DNA of 64,000 nucleotides, from the NCBI GenBank assembly GCA_918807975.1, contig OU964935.1:9139823-9203822 (forward strand), read 5' to 3'. The notes under the pieces are model-generated. The model saw only the letters and a list, made by a program, of their open reading frames with translations, was not told where the DNA came from and ran no database searches. The stretch comes from Aplidium turbinatum. Taxonomy: Eukaryota > Chordata > Ascidiacea > Aplousobranchia > Polyclinidae. Positions 51,501 to 61,994 of this stretch are shown piece after piece. Both the position numbers and the translations under genes were made by a program. The stretch's first letter is position 1; every line of letters starts with the position of its first letter.

Positions 51501-54500
51501 ATTGCATGCTATATCAGTATCTGTAAAACCCTCAAATACTGCATGAACTAGCATGTACTACCCTAATGATGCACCATACCATAAATCAATACTGTACCAT
51601 ACAAGTGAGAAAATTTAGAAAACTGAAAGTTTCTTTTTTAAGATAGATTAAAATGAATTCAAAATTTTTAGTTGCTAGGTTTGTCTACTTTTTTTTGTCA
51701 AATGGACTTTGAATGCACTCATTGATTTTTTTTTTTAAATAAGGAGAACCTGATAAGTTTTACCTGCACCTGACCATGCAAGGTTAAAGCAATTTTTTCA
51801 GCACAACAATTTTGTGTCTTTTTATCATTGAATGGCAGAAATTTAAGGTAACACTACTTCACAAACCATAGTAGTTTATCATGTGATGACAAATCAGTGG
51901 ACATCTTCTTCTGATCTTCACTTGTGGCAGGAGTGTGAAGCAAGTTTCGGATTAAAACAAGTATTCTTTCTACCAACAAGCTATCTTCCGGTCTTCTATC
52001 CTCCCATTCTGCTTCCAAGACTCCATAAATTTGTTGGGCAAAAACTTTCCATATCTCTTTGTGCTCGCCAAATGCCTATGCAAAAAAAATTGACACTAAT
52101 TTGGGAAAAATGTCTGTTTTTAGTGGAAGTCTACAGCAGGCTAGTGCATTATATCAACAAACATCTGATGGTGTTAATAAAAACTATTTAAAGACTGCAT
52201 GGTTACATCATTATTAATTACAAATCATTAATATTGTAGTAAACAAAAATTAAAAACTGAAATAAACCAAAAATGTACTACTGTATATATTTCCAGTTAT
52301 ACCTCCTTTTTATTAACAATTAAATTATAAATTGACTTACCAAACTGCACTTATATTAGACATGTGGTAAATGAATGTATCAGAAGTACCCACATGAAGC
52401 CGTTAGCATAATACTTCAAATGAGTTTTTTCACCTTAAATATAGATATTATATATAGGCTAGCATTACCAACCTCCTTATAAGCTTGATTATATGACATC
52501 ACATCTAAGAAATGGTGATGCATTGTAGTGTCCTTTGGAATTTTCCCACCAAAGCAAAGCAGAGTAGGTTGTGTTAAATTGACGGTGAATCTGTAGTAAC
52601 AACCCAGTGAATAAATCAATGCATGATAGGATACACTGAGAGGAAACAAGAGACAGGCCCCTTGGAAGACTTTTCATTCGAGAAGATGCTGTCATTTTAA
52701 AGAACACACAACTCAAAATGTGGAAAAGGCATAAAAAGATACAAGAACAGCACCCACAACCTGCTCTTCTATTTGACATCAAATGTTCAAAATGTAAACA
52801 AACATTTAAGGGTAAAACTAAAACTATTAGTCATTCCAGGTTGTGTTGATAAAAATCAATGGAAAGAATATCATCCTCAAACATAAGCAATAACCAAGAC
52901 TACAGGTTCTTGTTATTTCTATCGTTTATAGCAGGGGTTCTTAACCGGGGGTAAATTTACCCCTGGGAGTAAATTTCACCTACCGAGGGGGTAAAATTAC
53001 TGAATCTTAAATTAAAGCAAACTTCACTTTTTCAGATATTAAAAATCTGATAGTGTTGCATTCGATTTTGATTCAAATTTATGCTTAATGTAACTTTTCG
53101 TCTTTTTCTTTTAGCTCCACACAAGAAGACTGTCAGTTTCATTGCAGCAGCGTATGTGTGCTACATTTTTACTGTACACAACCTAATTAGGACTTCGACC
53201 ACAAAGTGGATTGCAACTTTGCTAAGATTGCAATTTCCTTTATTTGCATTTGTTGGCATGGTTGATGAACACCACGTTAACTCAGTGGTTACAAGCCCGG
53301 CTCAAGATCACTCGGCGCTGGTTCGACTCTCGGAGTGTGCGCTTGAGTAACGCATTTCAAGAATTCTCTCCATTCAGCGGCACCTTGTGGATGGAATAAT
53401 TCCCAGGCAACAATCGGTAAACTTCACTCTGTCAATCTCGGAAACCGGCCCAGCGTCAAGAGTTGACAAACAAGTGATGCCAAATGCAAAACTACCAGGA
53501 ATAACCTATCAAGGCTTTGTCAGTTCGAGGATAAAGATTCAAAACCAAACCAGACACGATGGCATCACAAGGGGCCACCAAAATGGTGGGGGTAAATTTT
53601 ACTGTTTTCATTCGGCAAGGGGTAAACGAGACAAAAAAGGTTAAGAACCCCTGGTCTATAGCCTATGCAATTACTCTGATTATTGTACTTTTGTAATGTA
53701 AAAAGTATGGGAGAAAATGCAATCTGCAATAAACAGCTTAACACTTTATGTCTTGTTTTTTAAATTTTAAATCAAGGTACGGTATCATCTTTAAATTCAT
53801 TTACTTAATAAAGTAAAAAATAAATTAATCAAGTATTGGTAATATTTTTCTTGATATACCAGGCCTCGAAATATCCGGCGGTCATGACCTCCGGAATGAC
53901 CTCGAATGTCTGCCAAAGCCGACTCATTGGTCGGTCATAAATGACCGCTGCAAAATTCTTGACAAAAATAGAGCTAATGCAGCAAAAATATATTTTAAAT
54001 TTGAATTGTTACAATTGTTTGTTTAATGCAAACAAATACGGAGCTGAAACAATAATAGTACAGGCAATTGCTTTAAAGATTACATTAGAGTGGCGTGGTT
54101 AACGAGCTGATGGCAAAAGTAGCCATTTTTACATCATTTCAACGCCTTGCAATGTTGCCTTGAGATAAAGTTGTCTGAACTTTTCGGCAGGATATGTATT
54201 CTAATTTTAACAATGAGGATTATTGCAACTGCGTTACATTGATAGTTTGTTAAAAAGAAACGTCACAATGAAGCAAGTCTACGCTGGGTTCCGCACGTGC
54301 TTAGGCAAATGTGGCGACCTTATTCACGCTGATACCGATAGAAATAGAATTTCTGCACAGAAGGGAGGGTGTCTTCCTTTATCGTCTTTCTCACATGTTG
54401 AGAGGTGTTTTTCTTTGCTGAAAAGAATATTGGGTGATTGGCGTACGATCCCGTACATCCTTGAGAGCTAACACTATTGAGTTAGTAATGCGCATTTGTC

Positions 54501-55817
54501 TGGACGGTCCTGAGCTGGAGATTTACGACCCCGTGCCGGCAGTAATCGCTTGGCACAACGACTCTATAACGCAAAAACCACGGAATAAGTAGATCATAGT
54601 TGCTATTGTAATAAGAAAATTTGGATTGTTGTTTTCAATTGTGTTTATTGCGTCATTACACGACTGTTATTAACGCAATTTAGTTGCAAGCAATCTGCTC
54701 CTGTATACTTCAGGGTGGTTAATTAAGCCATCAACCATTGCAGAGCTATTCTGTTGTAGAAAATCTTCTTCTACAAACACGACTACACAAAACTGTAGTG
54801 TAATTTTGTGCAAAATCTACATGCAAAAAATATGTCCGGTTGAGATATTTAATGTCCGCTGAAAGGGCCAGTCTGGTAGAACATGCTTAACCGCTGGAAA
54901 AAAGTACAAGTTTCGAGGCCTGTATACTAAATGCGTGGCTAGGATCTAACTGCAAAATAATAATCACTAAAAAATAAAACAATTTTAATTAAAAAAATTA
55001 TAATTTATAATATACATTAGCCTACTGTGCAACTAAGTTTGCGCAACACATTTTCTAGAAAAATACCTTAAAGCAGTTTGAAACAAATCTTTGTCATTGG
55101 CAAACTGTGACATGATTGGGAGAAGATCGTTTTGAAGTACTTGGGCCGCACCAAGCTGGATACGAACTGTACGGGTGCTGTCTTCGTTGTGGACATACTT
55201 TATAAGACATTTTAGGGTATCTGAAAAGGATAAAATACAGGTGTAAGCCGGGAACAACGTATTAGAATAAAGTAATATGCCATTTATTGTAGGAACACTA
55301 AATATATAATCCACAGACAACCCTTTAAGACATTATACACTCGAGGATGTTCAAAGAAGCGTTGGCTTGACAACATTTGGAAGATCTGTGAAGTCTGAAA
55401 GATTTTGTTTCAGTAGACCCTCAGGACTGGGTGGAATGGAGAAATGCCACCAGACAAAGTAGACATTTGTTGGCGTCCCACTCTTGCAATACGAGGAGCA
55501 AGAGATGTTAGATCATATACGGTAGATAAACACTCCCAATGTTGAAACTCTTGGAGTCCCAATGTTGCAAGACCTTGTTAAATTTGTAGACTAACTTTTT
55601 TGAAAGTGATAGATAGCTACAATATTATTTTCATTGTCATTATAGCCATTGCCAATCTATGGCAATTATTATGAAATGTGCATCTGTCAACTGAGTTACA
55701 ATGACAATCTCTAAACTCAAAACCAAACAATATACCAATGCAATCTGGCTCTTTAAAATATTCCTCTTCCTCCAAATAACCAAGAGCACTGCAGGTTGTT
55801 AACAACTCACAGTTCAT
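36566..55817 (-). CDS. TIMELESS: TIMELESS replication-fork protection protein, complete
   Basis: Partner of TIPIN in the fork protection complex, acting in fork pausing, checkpoint signalling and cohesion. The start [20 protein letters not shown] is almost the human start. Exons: 55736-55817, 55067-55220, 52473-52590, 51867-52075, 51058-51172, 47478-47611, 47004-47180, 46588-46761, 46230-46364, 45655-45758, 45147-45291, 44830-44986, 43841-43998, 43529-43626, 43170-43299, 42886-43054, 41933-42123, 41325-41407, 39740-39860, 39349-39425, 39172-39265, 38770-38837, 38322-38405, 37704-37826, 37271-37383, 37002-37105, 36566-36662. That is 3,414 nt, 1,137 residues (human about 1,208), all GT-AG and in phase. 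Marks: [83 protein letters not shown] basic stretch ([11 protein letters not shown], about 523-533) may be an NLS. Residues about 995-1105 ([27 protein letters not shown]) match the PARP1-binding region. The tail is acidic. Introns 2, 5 and 18 hold large transposons. Confidence 0.96.
36784..36905 (+). mobile_element. SINE body fragment, copy 2 of the 3,331 family
   Basis: GGGGTGCACACTTGAGCAAC, ACTGCTCCCCATTCAGTGGC and CTTGACTTTGTCAGTCTC follow the body of the SINE at 53,271. The tRNA head is missing. It lies in the last TIMELESS intron. Confidence 0.7.
38944..39000. repeat. Near-palindromic MITE fragment
   Basis: AAAATCATCC and GACTGATTTT surround TTACATTAATTCAACGTC / AACGTTGATG, the core of the palindromic family. 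The outer CCCAGACAGC ends are absent. Confidence 0.5.
39993..40942. mobile_element. hAT-like AGGCCTCGAAAT element, copy d
   Basis: It begins CAGGCCTCGAAATTCAC and ends GAATTTCGAGGCCTG, with TTATAG repeated at both flanks. TTTGTCCGCCG motifs cluster at both ends. At 950 bp it is the cleanest uninterrupted non-coding copy in the window. It lies in TIMELESS intron 18. Confidence 0.82.
43069..43150. repeat. Near-palindromic MITE next to TIMELESS exon 16 acceptor
   Basis: CCCAGATAAAAATCTGTC is mirrored by GACGAATTTTGCTTGATGG around ATTCAACGTGCGGAGACTG. It ends about 15 bases upstream of the exon 16 acceptor, so it provides the branch-point region. Confidence 0.6.
43754..43821. repeat. Near-palindromic TA-type MITE, intact copy, next to exon 13 donor
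   Basis: CCCAGACAGCAAAATCC is mirrored by GGATTTTACTGTCTGGG and flanked by TA on both sides. It begins 19 bases inside TIMELESS intron 13, after the exon 13 donor. Confidence 0.8.
46915..46961. repeat. Short palindromic TA-type MITE
   Basis: CCCAGACAGCAAAATCCATG pairs with TGACGGATTTTGCTATCTGG. The central palindrome is mostly deleted. It lies in TIMELESS intron 7, about 43 bases from the exon 7 donor. Confidence 0.7.
47695..47770. repeat. Near-palindromic MITE in TIMELESS intron 5
   Basis: AAATCAGTCCTTTTGTCAT is mirrored by AAAGAAACTGATTTGCTGTC around TTCTGCAGACGACGAATC. It lies about 85 bases upstream of exon 6. Confidence 0.65.
47973..50941 (+). mobile_element. Long-TIR DNA transposon of unresolved superfamily
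   Basis: Terminal inverted repeats of about 110-120 bp start CTGGTCTACA on the left and end TGTAGACCAG on the right. The inner TIR is highly similar on the two sides (GGTTTGGGTTTTGACAAC, GGGGCGCTGAATCCGAAAAT). It contains one plus-strand transposase-like gene. No target duplication is clear: the flanks ATTATTCA and GTTATATC share only TTAT. It lies in TIMELESS intron 5 in the opposite orientation to the host gene. Confidence 0.85.
48662..50326 (+). pseudogene. Transposase-like gene of the long-TIR element, decayed
   Basis: I recognise this as a family of unnamed proteins that recurs in many invertebrate genomes; I cannot assign a Pfam name. The N-terminal part has C-x2-C pairs (CYICGCF, KVCKTC, then CYFC), probably zinc-binding. 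The main part, in one open frame at 49,439-50,302, has [15 protein letters not shown], a second acidic site [17 protein letters not shown] 53 residues later, a CFLCYWDSR zinc-like pair, then [15 protein letters not shown] and E at these places could be an RNase H-fold triad. One in-frame stop (48,911) and at least two frameshifts (about 49,200 and 49,440) interrupt it. A DNA transposase is inferred from the TIR context. Confidence 0.7.
52932..53653. mobile_element. hAT MITE with CAGGGGTTCTTAACC ends, carrying a SINE
   Basis: The ends CAGGGGTTCTTAACC and GGTTAAGAACCCCTG are perfect inverted repeats. The flanks GTTTATAG and GTCTATAG match at 7 of 8 bases. GGGGGTAAA motifs line both ends. A SINE occupies the centre. 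It lies in TIMELESS intron 2. Confidence 0.88.
53271..53552 (+). mobile_element. tRNA-derived SINE, copy 3 of the 3,331 family
   Basis: The head reads GTTAACTCAGTGGTTACA (A-box) and the B-box GGTTCGACTCTCGG. The body reads GCGCTTGAGTAACGCATTTC, and the end AAAGATTCAAAACCAAACCA. It is complete in length and lies inside a hAT MITE. Confidence 0.85.
53860..54922 (+). mobile_element. hAT-like AGGCCTCGAAAT element, copy e, with transposase remnant
   Basis: It begins CAGGCCTCGAAATATCC and ends GTTTCGAGGCCTG, with TATAC repeated at both flanks. Plus-strand remnants at 54,223-54,591 read [20 protein letters not shown] and, in a shifted frame, [19 protein letters not shown]. This is the end of a hAT-type transposase. 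It assigns the whole AGGCCTC family to hAT. It lies in TIMELESS intron 2. Confidence 0.8.
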
Positions 55818-56058
55818 TGCAACAAATCTTACGGCAAATAAACTACAAAACCAAAAGTTTGTGTCTTCTGATCAAAATTATAAGAGTAACAGTTGAGGCA
55901 GATATAATTTCAGATGTCACTCAGGTTACTTGTATTTTTCTGCATAAAAAAGTTCCCGCGAAACTGCATTAAATCTCAGAGTTGCCAGATAACCAAAGTG
56001 ATTCCGAAAAACAACTTACAAACGGTTTACAGATTGAAGATTAAGTATTTAGAATTAA

Positions 56059-56877
56059 CCGTATCTGTCACTGCTTCCTTTTGGCGGCAAGAGTTACTGG
56101 CCGAGACCATTAGGTCTACGTCTCTCTTATTGCTAATTACTCCGTCAGCTTACATCAAATAATAACGGGAAAAAGTATGCCGTTGGTCAAAAGCCTTATC
56201 TATCACTTCAATCCATTTATTTCGCAAAATATATTCGTGATTGTGTATTTTAGGTTGAAAAAGTGATAAAGACTCGGTTTTTGACCTATTTTCGCCATTT
56301 CTTGGTCAAAATTCTCAGTTCACATTTTATTTTGAAAGTCCTCTTGCATAGAACACAGAATTTCATCAATTTTGTTTTTCCGTTTTTGTGCAAACAGTAT
56401 TCCATGCACTTTTTGCACTACAAAGCAATTTGCACAAATAATTAATTACCTTCCTAATCATTGTCTGCTAGCAAAGAATGACTCAAATCGCGTCAAAGAC
56501 CAACTCCCTACCCAGACAGCAAAATCGACATTGAATCAATGTAAAAATGACGGATTTTGCTGCCTGGGTAGAGAATGGAATTTTAGCGCTGTGAAGTTAT
56601 GACTGACAGACACAAAATGAAATCGCACGCTAATAGTAAACTGTCAATCAAGCTATTGAATATCAGGAAATTTCTTGCATTTTATAACTGGCTGTGACAA
56701 AAGGTTTATTGTGAACTTCACAATTATCCGATACCAACATAATCGGGATTAAAAGTTGGGGCAAGAAAAAAAAGTAAAAGTCAAGAAATCTCAGGTTTAT
56801 AGCGTCACTGCTTCTATGTGAAATTCCTGAATTAGCAGACGGCGAGACCATAAGGTCTACGCCAGTTACAGATACGG
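56059..56877. mobile_element. TTAA-flanked MITE (piggyBac or Kolobok type)
   Basis: The ends CCGTATCTGTCACTG and CAGTTACAGATACGG are flanked by TTAA at 56055-56058 and 56878-56881. A second inverted pair (GAGACCATTAGGTCTACG, GAGACCATAAGGTCTACG) lies inside. It is non-coding and carries a palindromic MITE. Confidence 0.75.
56511..56568. repeat. Near-palindromic TA-type MITE, intact copy
   Basis: CCCAGACAGCAAAATC is mirrored by GATTTTGCTGCCTGGG and flanked by TA. The core ATTGAATCAATG is itself a palindrome. It is inserted in the TTAA element. Confidence 0.85.
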
Positions 56878-57286
56878 TTAAGTATAAGATTAAGTATAAG
56901 GTCGCAATTTATTCCAGGTGGCCCTATACCCTATATTTTCGCATTTTACGCTCAGACTAATTACAAAACTATGAGAAAAAAGGGTGTTTGGAAAAGGAAA
57001 AGTTATGATGATATGATTCAAACTTTTTAATACCTCTAAGATCTTTATGAAGCTGTTCCCGACAATTGTTCACCAAATCAAACGTCATATAAAACCGTTC
57101 AGGTCTAGTGAATCTTAGCTAGGGACCTAATCTTAGTGTATTACGTCATGGAATTTTTCCTACAAAATGAGCCAAGATTGCACTATCGTTCGTAAGACTT
57201 GTATCACACCTGTTGAAACATTGCATCATCGTCTTTGAACACCTGTTGAGAATTGCTTCACAATGTTTCACTATGACGTCACAGTA

Positions 57287-58004
57287 CCCAGCTAGAAATT
57301 TCACGTGTATTACACGTAGATTCTACGTACCTTGGGTCGTGTATTATACGTTAATTTTCACGTATAATACACGCATATGTGTAGACACTATTTCACGTGC
57401 ATTACACGTATATTTGGTGGTGGATTTTACGTGTTTTACGCCCGCATTACACCTAATTTCCTCGTATCTGACAACACTAATACACGTGTTTTCCACGTAT
57501 ATTTGGTGGTGGATTTTACGTGTTGTACACCCGCATTACACCTAATTTCCTCGTATCTGACACGTAGATTCTACGTACCTTGGGTCGTGTATTATACGTT
57601 AATTTTCACGTATAATACACGCATATGTGTAGACACTATTTCACGTGCATTACACGTATATTTGGTGGTGGATTTTACGTGTTTTACGCCCGCATTACAC
57701 CTAATTTCCTCGTATCTGACACGTAGATTCTATGTACCTTGGGTCGTGTATTATATTTGCAAGAGTAATTTTTGCAAGAGTAATATTCAAAAAATAATCC
57801 CTGATAAAACTTCTAGAATCATATTTACACACTAGTCATACTAAATGATAGCTAAAATATGTCTCTAAAAAAATGTTTTTTAAACAAGTGAGTTTGTGTT
57901 GGTGTACACAAACTCCTTAATAACACCTGAATTCTACCTAAGATACCATACTACCTAAAATCAACCAAAAATCAACGTGTAATATACGTAGCTTTCTAGC
58001 TGGG
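57287..58004. mobile_element. TA-flanked MITE with internal tandem repeats
   Basis: The ends CCCAGCTAGAAATTTCACGT and ACGTAGCTTTCTAGCTGGG are flanked by TA (57285-57286, 58005-58006). The interior holds a tandem array. The terminal CCCAGC resembles the small palindromic MITEs, suggesting related Tc1/mariner-type families. Confidence 0.8.
57314..57755. repeat. Tandem array of 159-bp units with an 89-bp partial unit
   Basis: ACGTAGATTCTACGTACCTT starts units at 57,314, 57,562 and (one change) 57,721. Units are rich in ACGTGTATTACACGT-type palindromes. The first interval is 248 bp because an 89-bp partial copy is added. The long frames across it are low-complexity artefacts. Confidence 0.85.
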
Positions 58005-59528
58005 TAACTGCGTACGTGAGTTTGAGATATAGCAATGTATTCTAGTCATTCGTAAAATGGTTGCTTGAAAGTTGGTCGCATATTTAACTGTTTGCTTAGT
58101 GCTTGCCAGCTGGACGATAATTCCGTCTTTATCCAAATAATCTGTTCTGTAGTGACAAGTTTTTAGTGGTGTACGGTGTTGCATCCCAATTTCGACAGCC
58201 AGGTGGCTAATTTTACAGAAATACAATTTTGAATAGACGTTTCAAAGGAGTGTTTCTTTCGGTCATTACATACAGACGAACGGATTCGGGAATCTTATGT
58301 TACAATTTTCCCACGAAGAGATTATTTTTTACCGCTGTGACCAGAAGCAAACTATACGCAGACAATGTACGTCACCACCAAAACAACTGGTATTGATCGC
58401 CGATCTTATACTTTGTTTGTTTTTATGTTTTAGCTGTAGCCTATGGTTGGAAACAAAAATCCAAACAAACTGAATTAACGCTCATGCGCATGTTTAAATT
58501 TTCAAAGCTTTTTTGCCTTTTTTCACTATCGAACACTGGTCACAGCGGTAAACCATAATCTCTTCGTGGGAAAATTGTAACATAAAGTTCCCGGATCCGT
58601 TTGTCTGCATATAGTGACCGAAAAAGAAACACTTCTTGAAACGTCTATTCTTAAAGTGTATTCCTGTAAAATTAGCCCGCGGCTATCGAAATTAAGATGC
58701 AATGCGTACACCTCTAAAACTGTCACTACGATACAGATTACTTGGATAAAAGACGGAGAACTTGTCCAGCTAGCAAGCACCAAATAAACCAGTTAAATGT
58801 GCGACCGACTTCCAACAAACAACTTCGAGAATGAATCAGAAAAGTTTGTGATAACTCAAAGGCACGAGAGCAGTTCGTGTGACGCAATATTTCATGTTTA
58901 AACCGGTTTCAACAGGTTTGACAGGTCTTACGAACGATGGTGCAATTTTGGCTCATGTTTTAGGAATTTCCATGACGTAATATTCAGTAGACCCGAACGG
59001 TTTCTACATGACGTTTGACCAGGCGAACAACCGTCTGGAACAAACACAACTAACAAAACAACGCACCAACAATCCGAACTCATTAATAACGAAAAGGTAA
59101 AATGTAAAATGTTTTTCCAAAATTGTTTTGTGAGTGAAGGAACCAATTTTCAACAGTTTTAAGCAAAATTGGGTCACCAACAGATAACACAGGAAAGTTG
59201 TCGAGATCGAGCGCTCCCGAGTAAAAACGAGAGTAGGCTAACTACTGAACCAAAATAAAATAAGCCAGATCATGGTTGTTTCAATTGTTTGGTTTTTAAA
59301 TTTATAGGCTATCCTCGAAAAGACTTGATAGGCTACGCTACGGTATTCATGGTAGTTTCGCATAGTTGTAGAGGCTTTGAATCATTGACACATGCCCGGT
59401 CACCGAGATTGACAGAGTGAAGTTTTCTGATTGTTGAAGTGTTGTTTCCGAGGAATTATTCCATTCATTAGATGCCGCTAATTGGAGAGCAGTCCTGAAA
59501 ATGCGTTGCTCAAGCGCACACCTCGAGA

Positions 59529-60759
59529 CAGGGATATCTAAAGAAGGGGACGCGAAGGCTCACACCGATTGCCTTATTCTCATGACACTACCAGGGCGGT
59601 AGTTTGTAACCCGTTAAACATGCGGTTGTTTTATTGTAGAAAGTTTTGTAATGCAACTGGTACAGTCAGCTACAAAAGAGAGTTAGCAAAGGTTATGTCG
59701 AGCATATATAAAGAATACTTGTTTGGAAAGATAGTTGAAACGTTACTAGTAAGCTGTTTTTCTTAACAAAGCCTTTGCAGTACGGTAGGCTAAATGTAAA
59801 GCAATTGTACAGGTAGCCTAGTTGAACTTAGAAATCAGGGATATCTATAACTACGGGATTGGAAACTCTGTGGAACTGAAAACCATTTTATACACCAGTA
59901 GGGTCACTTTTCTGTGTGCGCTGCTGTGATAAATAATCACATAAATTGACCTCAAAGGGCAGCAAGTAGTAGGCTAAACGAACAACCAAAGTGTAACAAT
60001 CAATTCACCTGCTGTAAACTGTAGGCTATGGTCTACGCTTGCCTGGTTTGTTTAGTTGTTGGTAGGCCTATTCCATTGGTGCAGTCATGTTGTATTTTGT
60101 TTGCTGCTTAAAAAATTTTCAGAATGACTATTGGTTTCAGTTCTGATGACATCGTAAACGTATTGGTTTCGTACTGGATTGGTCTGTGAATAAGTTGAGG
60201 ATACAACAGCATATTTCACTGATTGCTGAACACTCCTCATTTACTTCTGATCCTATTTGCAGTAGGCTACGCAAAATGCTAAAGAACAACAGTAGGCAGT
60301 TTTTGGACTCGTTGCATTCATTCATTTTTTTGGATTCATCGATTTTTTTTTCTAGCAGCGTAAATGTGCTTTTATACATCAATTAAGTTTTAATGTGAGT
60401 GTACATTTTGTATTATTATTGTAAAATCGAACTTTGTATATCTTTTAGTCGGTATTTTATATTGTTAATCTTTCTGTAGTCGTAGTAATGTGATGACCCT
60501 ACTGATGTATAGCACTGGATAGAGTTTCCAATCCCGTAGTTATAGATATCCCTGTTAGAAATATAACCATGAGCATGCAGTGAAGATCCAGGACTGATGC
60601 TAATAGCGCAATGCAGGTTATCATAACATGATTCATTAAACTACTATCGGTGCCAGTTGTTATTTAACGATATAAGCAGAGATTATTTACGATAAACAGA
60701 AGCCCTTCTATTGTCAGACATAATAAAAGCCTTTGTATCCCCTTATTTAGATATCCCTG
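59529..60759. mobile_element. hAT MITE inside a SINE
   Basis: The ends CAGGGATATCTAAAGAAGGG and CTTATTTAGATATCCCTG are inverted. The 8-bp duplication is CCTCGAGA / CCTCAAGA (59521-59528, 60760-60767; one difference). The SINE reads through when the insert is removed. A second hAT element is nested within. No transposase was seen. Confidence 0.9.
59836..60554. mobile_element. hAT MITE nested in another hAT MITE
   Basis: The first 34 bases (CAGGGATATCTATAACTACG...) are perfectly repeated inverted at the right end, and weaker similarity continues to about 70 bases (CAGTAGGGTCA). The perfect 8-bp duplication is TTAGAAAT (59828-59835, 60555-60562). It shares the CAGGGATATCTA tip with its host element, so the two families may use one transposase. 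Confidence 0.93.
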
Positions 60760-60810
60760 CCTCAAGAGTCGAACCAGCACCGCTTGATCTTGAAGCTTCT
60801 TCGTTCAGGA

Positions 60811-61374
60811 TGTCACGCGCTATCGGGGCGAAAAACCTTCCAATGACCAAAGCATAAATGCGGCCTGTGGTTGGTTCAACAGGTGAAGATGCTGAGCCTG
60901 GACTGTAAAGAACTATTACATTACACTGTAGGCTAACAGTCTCCATACATAGCCTACAGTTGCCTATATAGGTTGCAGTTGCAGGGTCTTAGGTTTTATG
61001 CTTAGGTTTTATGTTTGCGGCTGTAGCAGAAAGTGTATAGGCTAAATATAGAAATTAAAGCAGAATTTAACACCTGATTACAGCGATTTGTTCAAAACGA
61101 TTAAGAAGTGAAACCTAAGGTCATAAAGGCAGCAAATTAATCCCCTTCCACATAGGTAGGCACGCAGACGGTACACACGCAGACGTTGCATTAATGAAAA
61201 AAAGGAACAATCCACTGAAGGGGTGACTTTCAGCCGAATTCAAAGTCCAAATTAGCAAACGCCGGAGTTAAAAATAAAAATAGTAGCCTACATTCTCTAT
61301 TACCACAGCAAAATTGCAGCAGCAGGCTAAAACAGGTTATTAATATAGTGAAGTTAAAAATATTAGTTCCAACC
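60811..61374. other. Intergenic stretch, no recognised content
   Basis: AT-rich DNA with many TAGGCTA/TAGCCTA heptamers. I see no coding or transposon-end signal. Confidence 0.5.
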
Positions 61375-61794
61375 CTGGCCACCTGGAGATGCGGCCTGAT
61401 TTGTCACATTTTGCAGATTTTGATTACAGCTACTGCTAGTGCTTGACTGACATTTTTTGAGATGTTTTTACTTTTTGCGGTTTCCTAATGACAAAAAACT
61501 TTTTTGCTGCCTTGGGGAAGCAGTAGTAGCCTAAATGAGAAAAAGTAAGTTGAAAAACGCAAAATCAGACTGTTATTGAAAATTAACAGTCTGACTAAAA
61601 TCTACAAAATCAAATTTTCTTTGTTTTTCAACATGTGAGGATGTTAAAGCCTATTGTGTCATCTGGGAAAAAGAATAAAGATAGCGTAAAAATCTAATTT
61701 TTAGAAGAATTTATTTAGACGTTCGCCCAAAGTTAGAAAAACCTGGAAAATTCTGCAAAATGTGACAAATCAGGCCGTATCTTTAGGTGGCCAT
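61375..61794. mobile_element. TIR MITE with 9-bp duplication (Mutator/Merlin-like)
   Basis: The ends CTGGCCACCTGGAGATGCGG and its partner reading ATGGCCACCTAAAGATACGG on the other strand continue into GCCTGATTTGTCACATTTTG on both arms. The flank GTTCCAACC is perfect at 61366-61374 and 61795-61803. It is 420 bp and non-coding, with an internal hairpin near 61,565-61,600. Confidence 0.8.
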
Positions 61795-61994
61795 GTTCCA
61801 ACCATCGGTCAAGGTCAAATCCACATGTTCAGTGAAGTCTTACGTAAGCCATATAGCACACGTAGCCTACTATTCCTCTTTTATTTTGGCCTGACGTGCG
61901 CAGACGTTGAGTCAACGTAGAAATAACAGTTAGCCTACTGACAAGATATTTTATGCAATGTAGCCTTGGACCTAAGTCCGCATTACTAATTGAT

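Larger units (their letters stand above)
57052..59041. repeat. Two-kilobase fold-back: inverted arms of about 500 bp
   Basis: Left arm pieces 57,052-57,286 and 58,005-58,344 pair with 58,536-59,041. Shared stretches include AACCGTTC(A/G)GGTCTA, ATTACGTCATGGAA, CCATCGTTCGTAAGAC and TTACAATTTTCCCACGAAGA. The loop is about 190 bp. Divergence is moderate and outer boundaries are unclear. The left arm is interrupted by a TA-flanked MITE. It could be a long-TIR transposon without coding sequence. Confidence 0.7.
59288..60810 (-). mobile_element. tRNA-derived SINE, copy 4, split by a hAT insertion
   Basis: The body and tail half lies at 59,288-59,528 (AATTATTCCATTCATTAGAT, GCGTTGCTCAAGCGCACACC). 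The B-box part resumes at 60,768 (GTCGAACCAGCACCGCTTGA) and fades after about 60,800. It is interrupted by the 59,529-60,759 hAT element. Confidence 0.8.

Noticed and set aside
55914-56445. Several small open frames upstream of TIMELESS
   Set aside because: They overlap the TTAA element or AT-rich DNA and show no similarity to known proteins and no splice-consistent partners.
57377-57835. Open frame of 152 codons
   Set aside because: It spans the 159-bp tandem units and repeats the same peptide. It is a by-product of the repeat in a non-coding MITE.
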